The translations under genes and the position numbers were made by a program. Below are positions 12,901 through 24,234 of a DNA stretch of 64,000 bases, one piece after another; the stretch's first letter is position 1; each line of letters opens with the position of its first letter. Under the pieces are notes generated by a model. The model saw only the letters and a program-made list of their open reading frames with translations. It did no database searches and had not been told where the DNA came from. The stretch covers positions 558,001-622,000 of the forward strand of contig NW_020825365.1 in the NCBI RefSeq assembly GCF_003286085.1. The letters are read 5' to 3'. The DNA comes from Drosophila persimilis. Its lineage: Eukaryota; Arthropoda; Insecta; Diptera; Drosophilidae.

Positions 12901-15900
12901 ATCATTAGATACGAGTAGATACCCTGTAGGTTAGATCAGATCAGAGAGTATAACACTCACCATTGGCACACTGTAGTACTGATAGAATGGCTGATATTGC
13001 ATGGCTGAAGGTGGGTAGATGGCTGGAACTCCAGCGGCTGTAAAGTCAGTAACTAAGTTTGGTTAAATTGTTCCCCACACATTGATGATGGTTTTGGTTG
13101 GTTGGATGTTGTACGATGTACGATGTACGATGTACGAGTAGTAGATTGTTGTTTGTTTGTTGATTAAATAGAAAGAGATTTATATGAAATATATAGAAAA
13201 AAGAACAAAAACGAAAAGAAAGGTATTGTTTTGTAATTGAGCAAAGAACTAAAGCGGCAAAATGATGAGTACTCAGATAGATCGTTAGAAAAATATAGTC
13301 AAAAAGGGAACAGTTCCATTGTGAGCAGATCCATTCGCTTATGGGAAATTGTACCGCGAATAGTAGAAGTACCGGTGTGTCGTACTAGTGGAACTAGTGG
13401 GGAGGTAAGCACTCACCTGGCGGATATACAGCGGCTGCAAACTGATCCATCGGTATATTGCTAATCGGTGCCGGCGGCGTGGTTGTGTAGTAAACAGCTC
13501 CATTTGCGGCCACAATCGACTGCAGAGGATTGGGCTGTTCGAAGAGGAATACCTTTAATAAGTTTTACAATTGTAAAACTATCTGTAAAATAGTGCATAC
13601 GCCCTGTCTCCTTCTCGGAGAGCAGGGGGGGCACTTACCTGTTTCTTGATGGCCGGTGCAATGTTCAATTTGCGATCACGTAGAACCACGCACTCACCCT
13701 GTGATTTTGATTTTGATTCGAATTTGGATTTGAGGTGCCACAAAGTAAGATTCATAGCGACGACAGACAGATTTGGTTGTCAGTTGTCATAGCGATGTGG
13801 AAGAAAGAGAGAGAGAGATCATAAATGGGGAGTACATTAGAAATCGCTTTAGATTGCTTTTATCGAACACACAAGCCGAACGAAGAAATTCAAATTCAAA
13901 TCGAACGCAGCAGCATCAAAAATATTCTCAACCAAAAAAATATATATGTATATATATATATATATTTAAAAATTAATGCTCAACGCTGTTTTTTTTTTGG
14001 TTTTATTGTTTCAAAAATTCATTTTTTCACTATTTTTTAAAGATCATATTTTTTTCTTGGCCATGGCTAAAGAGAGACAGACAGAGAGAGCGAGAGAGAG
14101 AGAAACACGTGCCAAGGCAAAAATACCATTACCAAATACATGTGTGTATTATTTAATATGTGTGTGTGTATGTGAGTATATAGTGTTTTTTAAGTAATGT
14201 TTTTTTACAACAAAGTGTCTTGTACTATTTATTTGCAGCAATTTTTTTGTGTGCTTTTTTCTGGCTTCAAAAAGCGAAAAAAAATTCATTTGCCAACAAT
14301 TTTTTTGCAAGTTTATAATGTTCATCTTTTGTTTTTTCTATATTTATTTTATTTTCTTTGTTTTGCGGCACAACGAATATCAACAACAAGTCTCGTTTTG
14401 ATGAAAAAATCAACTAAAAAAACAATAAAAATTAATTAACCAGAATAATAAACTCATTAAAACACACAAAAAAAAGGTAAGAAATCAAAGGAAAAATATA
14501 TTTAAAATGTGGCACAGAAGCGTTTAAAGAACAATTAACATATTTCTGTTTTTTTTATTAATTTTTATTGTTTTTGTTTTGTTTTGTTTTGTTTTGTTCT
14601 GAAGCTGTGGCTTTTCTCTTCTCTCGTCCATGTGTTTGCGAATAGGAAAATCAATTGATTAATAAATGAGAAAACACATTGCAGAAGAGTTGTGTTAAAT
14701 CTGTACGTGTGTAAATCTGTATGTAGCCGATAGCCCGTACCGAAATTTAAAAATAAATTAAATTAAATTGTAGGAATAATGGAAACCCCTCATCCCTCTC
14801 AGCACAATGAGATTTTCTTTTTGAAGTGAGCTTTTCTTGAATTCCCTTTTGAAAATTTGCCCCTCCTTCTTTCGGCTGCCTCTTCTTTTTCAGTGGAAAA
14901 TGTGTTCTTGGTAATCCTTTTCGGTCGATGATCATCTACCGACCTTGTTTTGAGGCCCATTAAAAATGCATTTGGCCCCCGCACTTTGAGCTGATACTGT
15001 AATACTCTCCTGTAGCAGATACAACAGCCAATTTACATTTAATGCGAGTACCTCAAGAAAACTACCACTCGGAGCAAGATGACAGCTTTGAGAGCTGCTG
15101 AGCAGCAGAAGGAGTAGCAGGAACAGCCGGAGCAGGAACAGGACCGGAACGTTCGTCTTTAATTGGCAATTAGTCCTGCTTCCGATAGCCTTGTGATTTG
15201 CTGTTGCGGCTCCTCAAAGAGAGATAAGCACAGCGCAGCACAGCACTTTGAGGACGAAGACAGCGAATGACCTGTCCTGTCCCGTTCCGTTCCGTTCCGT
15301 TCTGGCCTGGCCTGGCCTGGCAGCATCGGTAATAACCATTAACCTAAGCAAATGTTTGCAGGCCAACGGAGATGCTCGGCTGCTGCTGTTGTCGTTAAAA
15401 AGAAGAAGGTGGAAAACGAAATGTAAGGAGAGGAGAGGCCTCCACTGCGTATCCTTTCTGACCGCCGACGGGCAAACATTCTTTTCATTTATGTTCGAGT
15501 CCTCAAGCCCTCGAGCCACGAGCGCCGACATAAGGATAAGGGCCCTAGCAAAAGGGCCAGGAGCAGCACACAGTCCACAGAGTAAACTAAAGATGAGACG
15601 TTTGTCAGAGAGCAGGGGGGAGCAGAGCAGGACCCACTTCTTCCTTGTCTTGACTGAATTTAATTAAGAATCCTTTTGGCTGGGCCTGGCTGGCTGGCTT
15701 TTACGGTCGGCCTTTTCCATTTCTTTTGTCTCACGGACACGGACACGCACACACATTCACATTCACACGCACACGCACACGCTCACAAACAGAAAAGGAC
15801 AACAGAATAGAAGGCTTTACTGCTTCACAGTTTTAATGTTTGGTTTTTTTTTTTTTGGGTCCACTCTAAAAATAATGTAAAATTGAAGAGCAGAGCTGCT

Positions 15901-17689
15901 CTGCTGCTTCCGGGTAAATCTCATACATTCGAAATGCGTTTTGTGGTGTCCGTCCGGGCCATTCTCTCCCTGCCGTACACACACACAAATTTGTGCTAAT
16001 CTATAGCTGCTTATGGGTGTGGGGGTGCTTTGGATTAGTTTTCCAACAGAAAATTAGAGTGGAAATTGAGGTAACAAACAGGCAGAGAGAGGGGGAGTGC
16101 GGTTCGGTTCGGTTCGGTCTGTGTGTGGTTTAGCCGAGCCATAGTTTTCCTCGTATTTATATCATTCTGTGGCTTTTGATGAGTGTCCCTACCTCCTAGT
16201 CCTCTCTCCCTCTCTCTACCTCTCTCCCTCTGTGAAACTTTCTCCAAATGAAATTTAATTAGTGTGTGTATCTCTCTATACATCTATCGTCTACATGTGT
16301 GTGTGTGTGTGCGCGTTTTGTGTAAATTAAAACTTTGTTAAACGTTGGTAAGCCCATTGTTTGCTTCTGGTAGGGCCCTAACCCTAGCCCTAGCCCTAGC
16401 CCTAGGTCCGTGCCCGTTTTCATCCTTTTTTGCATAGAAGTGTTGTCCTGCTGTTGTGTTGTTGCTGTTGTTGTTGTTGTTGTTGTTGTTCCGCCGTAGG
16501 GCACATTACTCGGGTACTAGCGTTGCATTGTTTCTCTCTGTTGTTGCTCTCTGTTGCTCTGTTTGTTGTTGGTTCGCTCTTTTAGCTTTTCCCCTTTTGG
16601 CTTTTGCCAAGGACACTTGTATGTCCCAGAGAGGGAGTGGAGTGGGCAAAAAACCCAGAAGAGGAGCCCAACAAAGAGGAGACCAACAAACAATGCATAT
16701 TAATGACGAGGCAGCAAAAGTTTTTCACTTAATATGCCACAGAGAGCACTGAGCGCACCGAGCGCACCGAGCGCACGGCGGAAGCTGCATAGATAGAGAG
16801 ATAGAGATATAGAGAGAGAGAGAGGGAGAGAGGAAAGAGGAAAGAGGGCAGAGGGCAGAGGAAGAGAAAGAGAGTGAAATGTGGGAAGAGAGCCACAACC
16901 CAGAAATGGTTAAAAGTTGCATCAGCCACAGGGAGGAAGGGGACAGGGGACCCGGGGACCCTGGGGCAGGGCAGTCGTTATGCAATAATTATAATCAATT
17001 AGTATGCACCTGAACAACGGCGGCGGAGTGGAGTGGCAGATCATGAGACCATATTAGGGATGCCACAAGCCGTGTCTGGGGCACATAGAGAGCGTGGGCT
17101 GGCTTGCCGACTTGGAATCGAACTGCGAACGGGGGCAGAAACAGAAACAGATGCTCGTATTCGTACATTTCCCTACAGCTCAATGAACTTTTTTATGGCG
17201 CTCTTATGAACTTGTGGAATAAATCTTATTGTAAGTTCTTTAATTTGTTTGTTTTGTGTTTTTATTTTTTTTTTTTGTAATTCAGAAAGAGGCAGAAACG
17301 TAAGAGATGTGCAGCAACATTTACAGAGAAATCAATCAAAAATCAGAAAACAATAGTCAATAATCAGAATATGCAACGAATGGAACGGAACTAACGGCAC
17401 TAAGAGGTACGCAATATCTTGGCTAATACGTTCTATATATAGTCTATTCTCTTGGCCAAAAAAACAAAACACAACAAAGGAGCAAATGGCCAACAAAGGT
17501 TTTCTTGCTAATTGTTTTATTTAGTGTTTTCTTTTTTCTCTTTTGTTTTGCAATTAAATTATGAGCGGGTTAAAACGGTGCAACGGAACTCAACTCAAAT
17601 TGGATTTTTGGCAAAAATTGCATTTACGCTCAAAAACGGTCTTAAATCGATCTATAAAGTGGTCTATATCTATTGGGTGTGTATCGGGT

Positions 17690-17729
<40 letters not shown>

Positions 17730-19159
17730 AAGGGGTTAAAAGAGTGTGTGCGTGTGTGTATGTGGGTTTGTGTTTTTTTCTGTGGCAATATATGAAAACG
17801 ATAGTAACGTAAACGCAACGGTAATTGAAATATGGTAACGTAACGGTAACGTAATGTGTTAACGCAACGTATAATGGATAAACGGATAACGTAACGTAAC
17901 GTAACGCTTGAAACGTAAAACTCAAACGCAAAAAACGCAATAAGAAGGAAAAAACAATTTTTTTTATAAAAAACAGGAACAAAGAGAGTGCCGTCCGTAC
18001 CTAAAAGGCGGTACGTACATCATCATCATCATCATCATCATCAATATCTTTGTGATTTCATCAATAAATCATTTATCATATATGTATATCATAGGCGATA
18101 TATCAGATATATATCCTATATGTGATATAGTATGCCCCTACCCCTCCCACTGGAGTGGTGGTCGTGGTTCTGGTAGTTCTCGATTTTCGACGGCGTCTCA
18201 CAGTAGTGATACATAGTAGTAGTACATAAGTACATAGGTACATAGGTACATAGTAGTAGTAGTAGTAGCAGTGGTAGTAGTAGTAGCAGTAGTAGTAGTA
18301 GTAGTAGTAGTAGTACGTAGTACATAGTAGTAGTATCTTTTGTGGTAGTGTTGTTGTTGTTGTTGTTGTTGTTTTTGGGGGGTCAAGAGAGGTGTTGTTG
18401 TTGTTGGTGGAAGTAGTGCCCTAAAAGATCGAATGGGGATCACAATTTATAAGATTTTCGTGTATACTATCGTATATACATATACTCCCGATATATATCG
18501 CACGATGATTCTAGAGTATAGGATAATGATTATTGGTATGGAATTGTATGAGTATTCAGTATGGTATGACATACATATGTACATACATATGTATCTACGA
18601 GTATAAACAGTGTTTTTATTTTTTTGTTGTTTGTCGGTTCCTTTCTATCGTTGGTTCGGTGTTTGAAATCATAATTGAATTTTTGTTTTTTTGTTTTTTT
18701 GTTCTTTGTTTTTGTTTGTGTTTTGCAACAGGCGACGCATTAGCATTAGGATAAGAAAGGATTTTGGTCTCCCAAAAAATGGAGCCATACTCACATCCGA
18801 TTGCAGTCTTTGCGCTTCCTGCTCCGTCTCGAATGTGACAAAGCCATATCCCTTGCTCACACCAGCACGATCCACAATGATTTTGGTGCTCTTCACCGTA
18901 CCGTAGGCGCTGAAGACGCGCGTCAAATCTGCTTCGGTGGTATCGCCACTGCAACAACAAGACAAAAAGAGATACAGATTCATGGGTAGATTTACGGACA
19001 GATTCAGGGACCGTTTATCGGTTTGAGAATATGTTCTTACCTTATTCCTCCCACAAATATACGATTTGGTATCAATGTGCCATATTTGGGCGCCGCCAGT
19101 GGGGCATCCAGTCCGCCGGCTGGCGCTGAGGTTGGCGGCTGTGCCGCTATTTTGTGCAT
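6974..19159 (-). CDS. bol: Boule, DAZ-family RNA-binding protein
   Basis: Boule is a translational regulator needed for male meiotic entry in flies. I read seven coding exons: 19159-19041, 18948-18795, 13698-13639, 13534-13417, 13037-12961, 12876-12843 and 7245-6974. All junctions are GT-AG and phases match, giving 834 nt and 277 residues. One RRM is present, with RNP2 IFVGGI at about 34-39 and RNP1 KGYGFVTF at about 72-79. It is followed by the DAZ-like Pro/Tyr-rich region (AMQYQPFYQYYSVPM). The start is the ATG in GAGATGCAC. The frame stays open upstream to the exon's acceptor at 19261, so a longer N-terminus from an upstream exon is possible. The last exon begins E-N-H-P, then carries about 49 glutamines broken by three isoleucines, and ends NWMELDDLNVNNCGSKI. 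From memory, the melanogaster protein starts this exon similarly (ENH) but has no such tract; the identity of the terminal exon is the least certain part. Confidence 0.9.
7246..12842 (-). other. bol: Last intron of bol
   Basis: The donor GTGAGT follows the exon ending at 12843 and the acceptor lies at 7246-7248. The 5.6 kb between them is AT-rich and A-biased on the transcribed strand, with TA, TG/CA and CAA-type microsatellites (for example 11665-11710 and 12420-12475 on the plus strand as TTG runs). I see no additional exon with convincing coding content. Confidence 0.7.
12843..12879 (-). promoter_or_regulatory. bol: Possible NAGNAG tandem acceptor at the sixth coding exon of bol
   Basis: On the minus strand the intron ends TTTTACAGCAG before AATGTACCC. 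Splicing at the second AG gives VPM-NVPTIWPQNYQ, the form I use. Splicing at the first AG, three bases upstream, would insert one glutamine. Whether both are used cannot be seen. Confidence 0.55.
16376..16405. repeat. CCCTAA/CCCTAG hexamer array
   Basis: Five perfect six-base units: one CCCTAA followed by four CCCTAG. The array is short and lies inside a bol intron. Confidence 0.9.
17692..17727. repeat. GT dinucleotide microsatellite
   Basis: About 18 uninterrupted GT units. Shorter GT runs occur at about 10530-10543, 11495-11530 and 22089-22118. Confidence 0.9.
17796..17940. repeat. Degenerate GTAACG/AACG repeat
   Basis: AACG and GTAAC recur more than fifteen times over about 145 bases with variable spacing, including a run of GTAAC units at about 17888-17908. 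It looks like a decayed pentamer/hexamer satellite directly beside the GT run. Confidence 0.7.
18018..18042. repeat. CAT trinucleotide microsatellite
   Basis: About eight tandem CAT units inside the bol intron. Confidence 0.85.
18211..18372. repeat. TAG/TAC and TTG trinucleotide arrays
   Basis: A TAG-rich array with ACATAGG interruptions spans about 18211-18335, followed by a TTG run at 18349-18372. They create long Tyr/Leu/Thr-only reading frames that are not genes. Confidence 0.85.
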
Positions 19160-19547
19160 CTCAGCGGGTGTCGTCTCCAGACGGAAGTTGGCCCCAAATG
19201 GAAGAATCTTGAGGCTGTTGTTTGTCGTTGGGGGTGCGCGCTGGCCAAATCGGTGTCTTCTCTGTGGCAAAACCGTTCCTTCTTCAAAAGGATACGAATG
19301 TGGGGTAGCACTGACTGACTGACTCTATTAGACGACGACTGCTGCTGCTACTGTTGATAACGTGTTTTTTACAACTGTTGTTATATGTACAGTGAATGGA
19401 TGTGGAGCAGGATGCAGATATAACTGTATCTGTATCTGTCACTGCCCTCTGTTCCTCCGTTTGTGATATATATTTATTCTATATATTACAACTATATTGC
19501 TCGTCGAAAGAATATATATATCTGCTGGCTATATATATATATATATC

Positions 19548-19579
<32 letters not shown>

Positions 19580-20543
19580 TATCTGTAGTTGACGCTTCCC
19601 ACACAGATTCCTTTGTTGTTGTTGTTTTTTTTGTTGGTGTTGGTGTTACTGTTACTTTTGTTGCTGTTGTTGTTGTGGTTGATAGTTCTCGAAATCTAGG
19701 AACGATATAGAAACGATACAGAAAAGTGAGAAAAGAGAATTAGTTGTTGGGTGCACTCATTAATAAACCATTAAAATAATCAGCCACATGGCAGGGCACT
19801 ACAAAAAAAAAATCACAAAAAAGACAGAGAGAGAGAAACACTCACAAAGAATTGCCCCCTACATTTCGAAATGAATCTATTTTTGGCCATACAGCAGCAG
19901 CGCACACAGCGACATATGTCACACGAGGAAAACTGCTCAATGCACAGATACAAAGATACACACGGCTACAGCACAGCTACAGAAACAGGGAGAGAGAGGT
20001 AAACTGCCTGCTGCCTGGCTGCCTGGCTGCCTGCCTGCCAGCCTGGTGGCAGGGCCACATACATACATGTGTGCACCATAAATTCACCTTCAGAGGCAAC
20101 GAGGAGACGAAAGACAACTAAATAGCACAGAGAGTTTAATTTTAACAGAAGCAGCAGCAGCAGCAGCAGCCGACGCAAACGTATGTATCTCGAAGATACA
20201 TAGATACCGAAATGCAGGCAGAGAACGGTTTTCAGACTCTACTCTCGTATCCATGGGATATCTATCAACCAATTCGAATGCATGATAGGACAGCCTTCAT
20301 CAAACATCATTTTATGTTGCATGTTCCCCAAAAAACGAGGGACATTGCATGCCACAAACACTGTACAGATGCAGATATAGATACCCCCACCCCCACCCCT
20401 CACTCCCCAAGCACAGCTCCACTTAACGATCTATTTATTTGTATGTATCCCTGCTTATCATTCCACATTTATCAGAGGGAGGAGTAGCAAGGGCTGCCAC
20501 AACACACAAAAAAAAAAACAAAAACAACATCCACAACAACTAT

Positions 20544-20585
20544 CTGTCCGCTGTCCGTTGTCCGCTGTCCGCTGTCCGCTGTCCG
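20544..20585. repeat. CTGTCCG heptamer array
   Basis: About six near-perfect tandem copies of a seven-base unit, with one or two substitutions. Confidence 0.8.
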
Positions 20586-21688
20586 ATGGTGGATTGGCAC
20601 ATAGCAATGAAAACATAATTAAATTTTCATTAACAATGAAAACGTCAAAAAAAAAATGTCAACAAAAACTGCTTGGCGTTCCGTTCAGGCATTTCCAATT
20701 GTATTTGATCGATTCAACAGATACACGGAATGTCCCCAACAAATACATACGCCTGTATGTATCTGTGTGCATCTGTTCATGTGGGTGGTATCTATCTAAT
20801 GAACGGTGTCTGCTGACTCTACTTTTGACCACACGAACAATATCTCTATCTCCAAAACTAATAAATTGAATGTTAAATTATGTTCAGCTACAATATAAAT
20901 GTATCCGCATAACAATGGCCAGATGAATATCTCTATATCTATATCTATCTTTTCCATATGCTTTTTCTATCTCTTTTTCTCTTTCTCTCTCTCTAATTAA
21001 GAAAAGTACGACCGACCGACCGAAAAATCGTCTGCTTCTATTGGCGGATTATGGCTATATCTGTATGTTGTATCTTGTATCTATACATATGCATATCCTA
21101 TAAATACTCGTCGCAATCCGTTCATATTTTCCTCTAAAAGCTTTTCGGGCCGCCAAAGATTTTCTCGGCTCTCGTCGAACGGAAGCAACGGAAAAGTGGG
21201 CGGAGCAGATCGGAGCCGGAGGCGAAGGCGAAGGCGACCGATGGCTAAGTGCCCCTGACATGATTCATGGATGGGATTCATGAGTGCCGCCTGGCCCTCA
21301 TTCACAAGACAGAGATGGAGATAGAGACAGATCTAAATTATTAAAATTTTGTGATATTATTGCAGACTTTTTGAGCAACTTTAAGGCGTAGGCATTAGGA
21401 AAATTGATGAGATGAGAGGCGGAGCAGCGAGAGAAGGGAAAAACTGTGACAACAGAGAGCACAGGGGGAGAGAGTGAAACCAGAGCATAAATGATTAAAA
21501 TATTCATTACGAACGGGAGGCCCCAGCAGAGAAGAGAAGCCCCTGACATCGACTTCGACATCGGCCATGGAAACACCAACAGCCACCGCTGGAGGCCAGA
21601 GGTCAGGCCGGGAAAAATCACAGAGTCAGCATCGGCCCGTAGAGGCAGAGGCATGACAACGGATGGTGGGGGCAGTGAGGCGGTGGGC

Positions 21689-21739
21689 CAGTGGCAGTGG
21701 CAGTGGCAGTGGCAGTGGCAGTGGCAGTGGCAGTGGCAG
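21689..21739. repeat. CAGTGG hexamer array
   Basis: Eight to nine tandem copies of the six-base unit, without interruption. Confidence 0.9.
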
Positions 21740-22088
21740 TAGCTCTATCAATGGAATTTAATCAACAGCAGCCAGCAGAAGCTTAAAAATTCTACCTTAC
21801 CCACCAGCACCAGCACCAGCACCACTCCGCACCCGGACCCACATCGGCCACCCCTCCAGCTGTCAGTCATTCCGTCAGTCAGTCTCTGCCACATGGTGGA
21901 CGGTAGGTGGTGGGTGGTGGGTGGTGGGATTTGGCTGTTGCCGCTGGCTACTGCACAATATTGCAAAATTCCACGTGCGAAAATTGCGCGAGTAATGGCA
22001 GACGATGCGGGGGGGGAAGCGCCAAAGAATTTAATACCCCATGAGAGGGGGGAAGCTAGACACAGATACGAATGCGACACGACAACGG

Positions 22089-22119
<31 letters not shown>

Positions 22120-23607
22120 GCAGAAACAAACACAGATAAGGATACATGATCTCATGCAAAAGAATTTAATAATTTCCCTCAATGGAATGTACGCTGATTG
22201 GATCATTCCTCATCCACTCACTCACTCGCTCTCTCTCTCTCTCGCTCTGTCGCTCCGGCGCTCTCTGTTGGGAAATGGGAAATGCGGGAAATGCAATCCG
22301 GAAAAACACGTAAACAATTTTGCAACTCAATATTCGATTGAATCCCCACAAAACATTCAATGCAGAGACGAGTTTTTTTCTCATTTTTGTTGTTTTTTTC
22401 TTAAGCTTTTTATTTATTCTTTTTTTTTTGTGGCACATTTCAAGCGTAACTTTTGGGCCAATTAGGGAAATGCAATAAGCCAAAAAAAAGAAAAGAGAGA
22501 AGCTAGAAGCTAGAAGCTAGAGGCTAGAAGGAAAAGAAGCAGAAGCGGGAGGAACTGTAGCTAGAGAGAAGGAGAGGAGTGGCTAGAGAGGAGTGTGGCT
22601 TTTGTAGTTCTGTAGAGAGAGAGCGAGAGAGAGCGAGAAGTAGAACGGCCACAGGTGTTGGCCAGACGTGGGGTGGGGGAGTGCAAGCCATAGTTCTAGG
22701 GGAAGCTGTGGCACAGCCACAGTAACCAAAGAGAGAGCAAGCGAGAGAGTGTGTAAGGCTGACCTATAAAACTGGCAGAAGTGCGGCAGAGTGTGGCACA
22801 GATACTACAAGGCGTATTGAAAAGGAAATTAAGTAAAAACACACAGCTGTTTGGCCAAGAACAAGGCCAAAACGGGTAGAGCCAGGAGAAAGAACACGAA
22901 ACACTGGGCGGGAAAGAAGGCCAACAGAGAGAAGAACCTACGATAAGGCCAACAGAAGAGCAGAGGCCAAGAGGAGGAGCAGCATAAGAAAAATCAGGAA
23001 GGATACACAAGGGACGGATCCCATGGAAAGGAGGCAAGGGGTGCAGAGGAAAGAGCAGCCTTTTCCTTCCGTAGAAACAATTTAAAAACTAAAAAACTCC
23101 ACACAAGAAACCCCAAGGAACTACCACTAGTACAACTGCTGCCGTACGTGCAAGTCCTTTGTCCTCGTATGCAAAAGGTGCATCTGTGAGTATCTGTGTG
23201 TTCGTCCTTGCCAAATTGTAGCAGACCCAAGGCGAGGCGATAGTCAGGTGCTGATAAAACGCTGACTCACAGAAACAAAAACACAGCGAGAGCGAGAGCG
23301 AGAGAGACAAAGCAGACAGGGGCTGCTCCTGGCAGTATGCTACACAAAATGTGTGGCACCATCGGTGGGTAGGGGAGAGGAGACGAGAGGATAGTAGAGA
23401 ATACAGGCATGTGGCAGTAGAAAGCTCTTGTGTGTGCACTCCTATCCTGTTGGCCATCCCCTCCCATCCCACCCCATCCCATCCCATCCATCCATGCCCC
23501 ACTGATAATGCCGTATCCAAGGCACATAAGGACAATTAGCCACCAGCAAAAGGCTGTGGCTGTGGCTCAAAACAGTTTAAGAGCCATAACGGCAAACATC
23601 ACGAAGC

Positions 23608-23643
<36 letters not shown>

Positions 23644-24205
23644 TGGCAGCACCATCAGGAGGCAACATTTTTGGGGCAGCAGCAAGCAAGAGGGGGGAGT
23701 AAAAGCTGATGGTTGAATGGCTTTGATGGCTGAATGACTGAGGCATGACGATGACGTTGTGGCATGTACGTGTTGGTGCATAACTTAACTGAAAAAGAAA
23801 CGCCTCCTCCTCCCCATCTGCTCTGGCAACAGCCACGTGGCAGGCGAGTGGGTTAAGAAGATGAAAATCCCAATGAAATGGAAACAGAGTGGCGGCGGAA
23901 GGCAAAGGTCAATTGAAGTTCCCTGAAAGACCGAGAGAAAGAGGGAGACGTGGAATTGGAGAAAAGAGCAAAAGAGCAAAAGTCAGTCAGGAGGACAAGT
24001 CAAGTGTAAAGCGAGAAACACACACAAAAATGGCGAGCACCCACACTCACACAGGCATCCATGGGATCCAGTGGATGCACGGGCGGACAGGCGGACAGGC
24101 GGACAGTGCACCGGAAGTGGAAGTGCCTCGAGTGCCTCGACTCGACGCTCGACTCTCAACCCACCTCCTGCCGTCCGCCCACATGTTATACAATCCTTGA
24201 GCGAA

Positions 24206-24234
24206 GACGAGGACGAGGACGAGGACGAGGACGT
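24206..24234. repeat. GAGGAC hexamer array
   Basis: About five tandem units, ending in a variant GTGGAC copy. The purine-rich sequence gives Asp/Glu or Arg-only frames. Confidence 0.8.

Larger units (their letters stand above)
13699..18794 (-). other. bol: 5.1 kb intron of bol
   Basis: This intron separates the two RRM-coding exons (ending QRLQSD, resuming GECVVLRD). It holds a CCCTAG array, a (TG)n run, a GTAAC-rich stretch and a TAG/TAC array, annotated separately. No protein-coding segment is recognised. Confidence 0.75.

Noticed and set aside
15214..15667. Overlapping frames of 105 and 139 codons
   Set aside because: Both strands are open over the same GC-richer patch inside a bol intron and neither resembles a known protein.
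18198..18443. Tyr/Leu/Thr-rich frames
   Set aside because: Products of the TAG/TAC and TTG trinucleotide arrays.
21893..22465. Plus-strand frame of 190 codons
   Set aside because: It passes through GT and CT microsatellites (a run of Val/Cys, then Ser/Leu) and then T-rich sequence; looks like chance openness.
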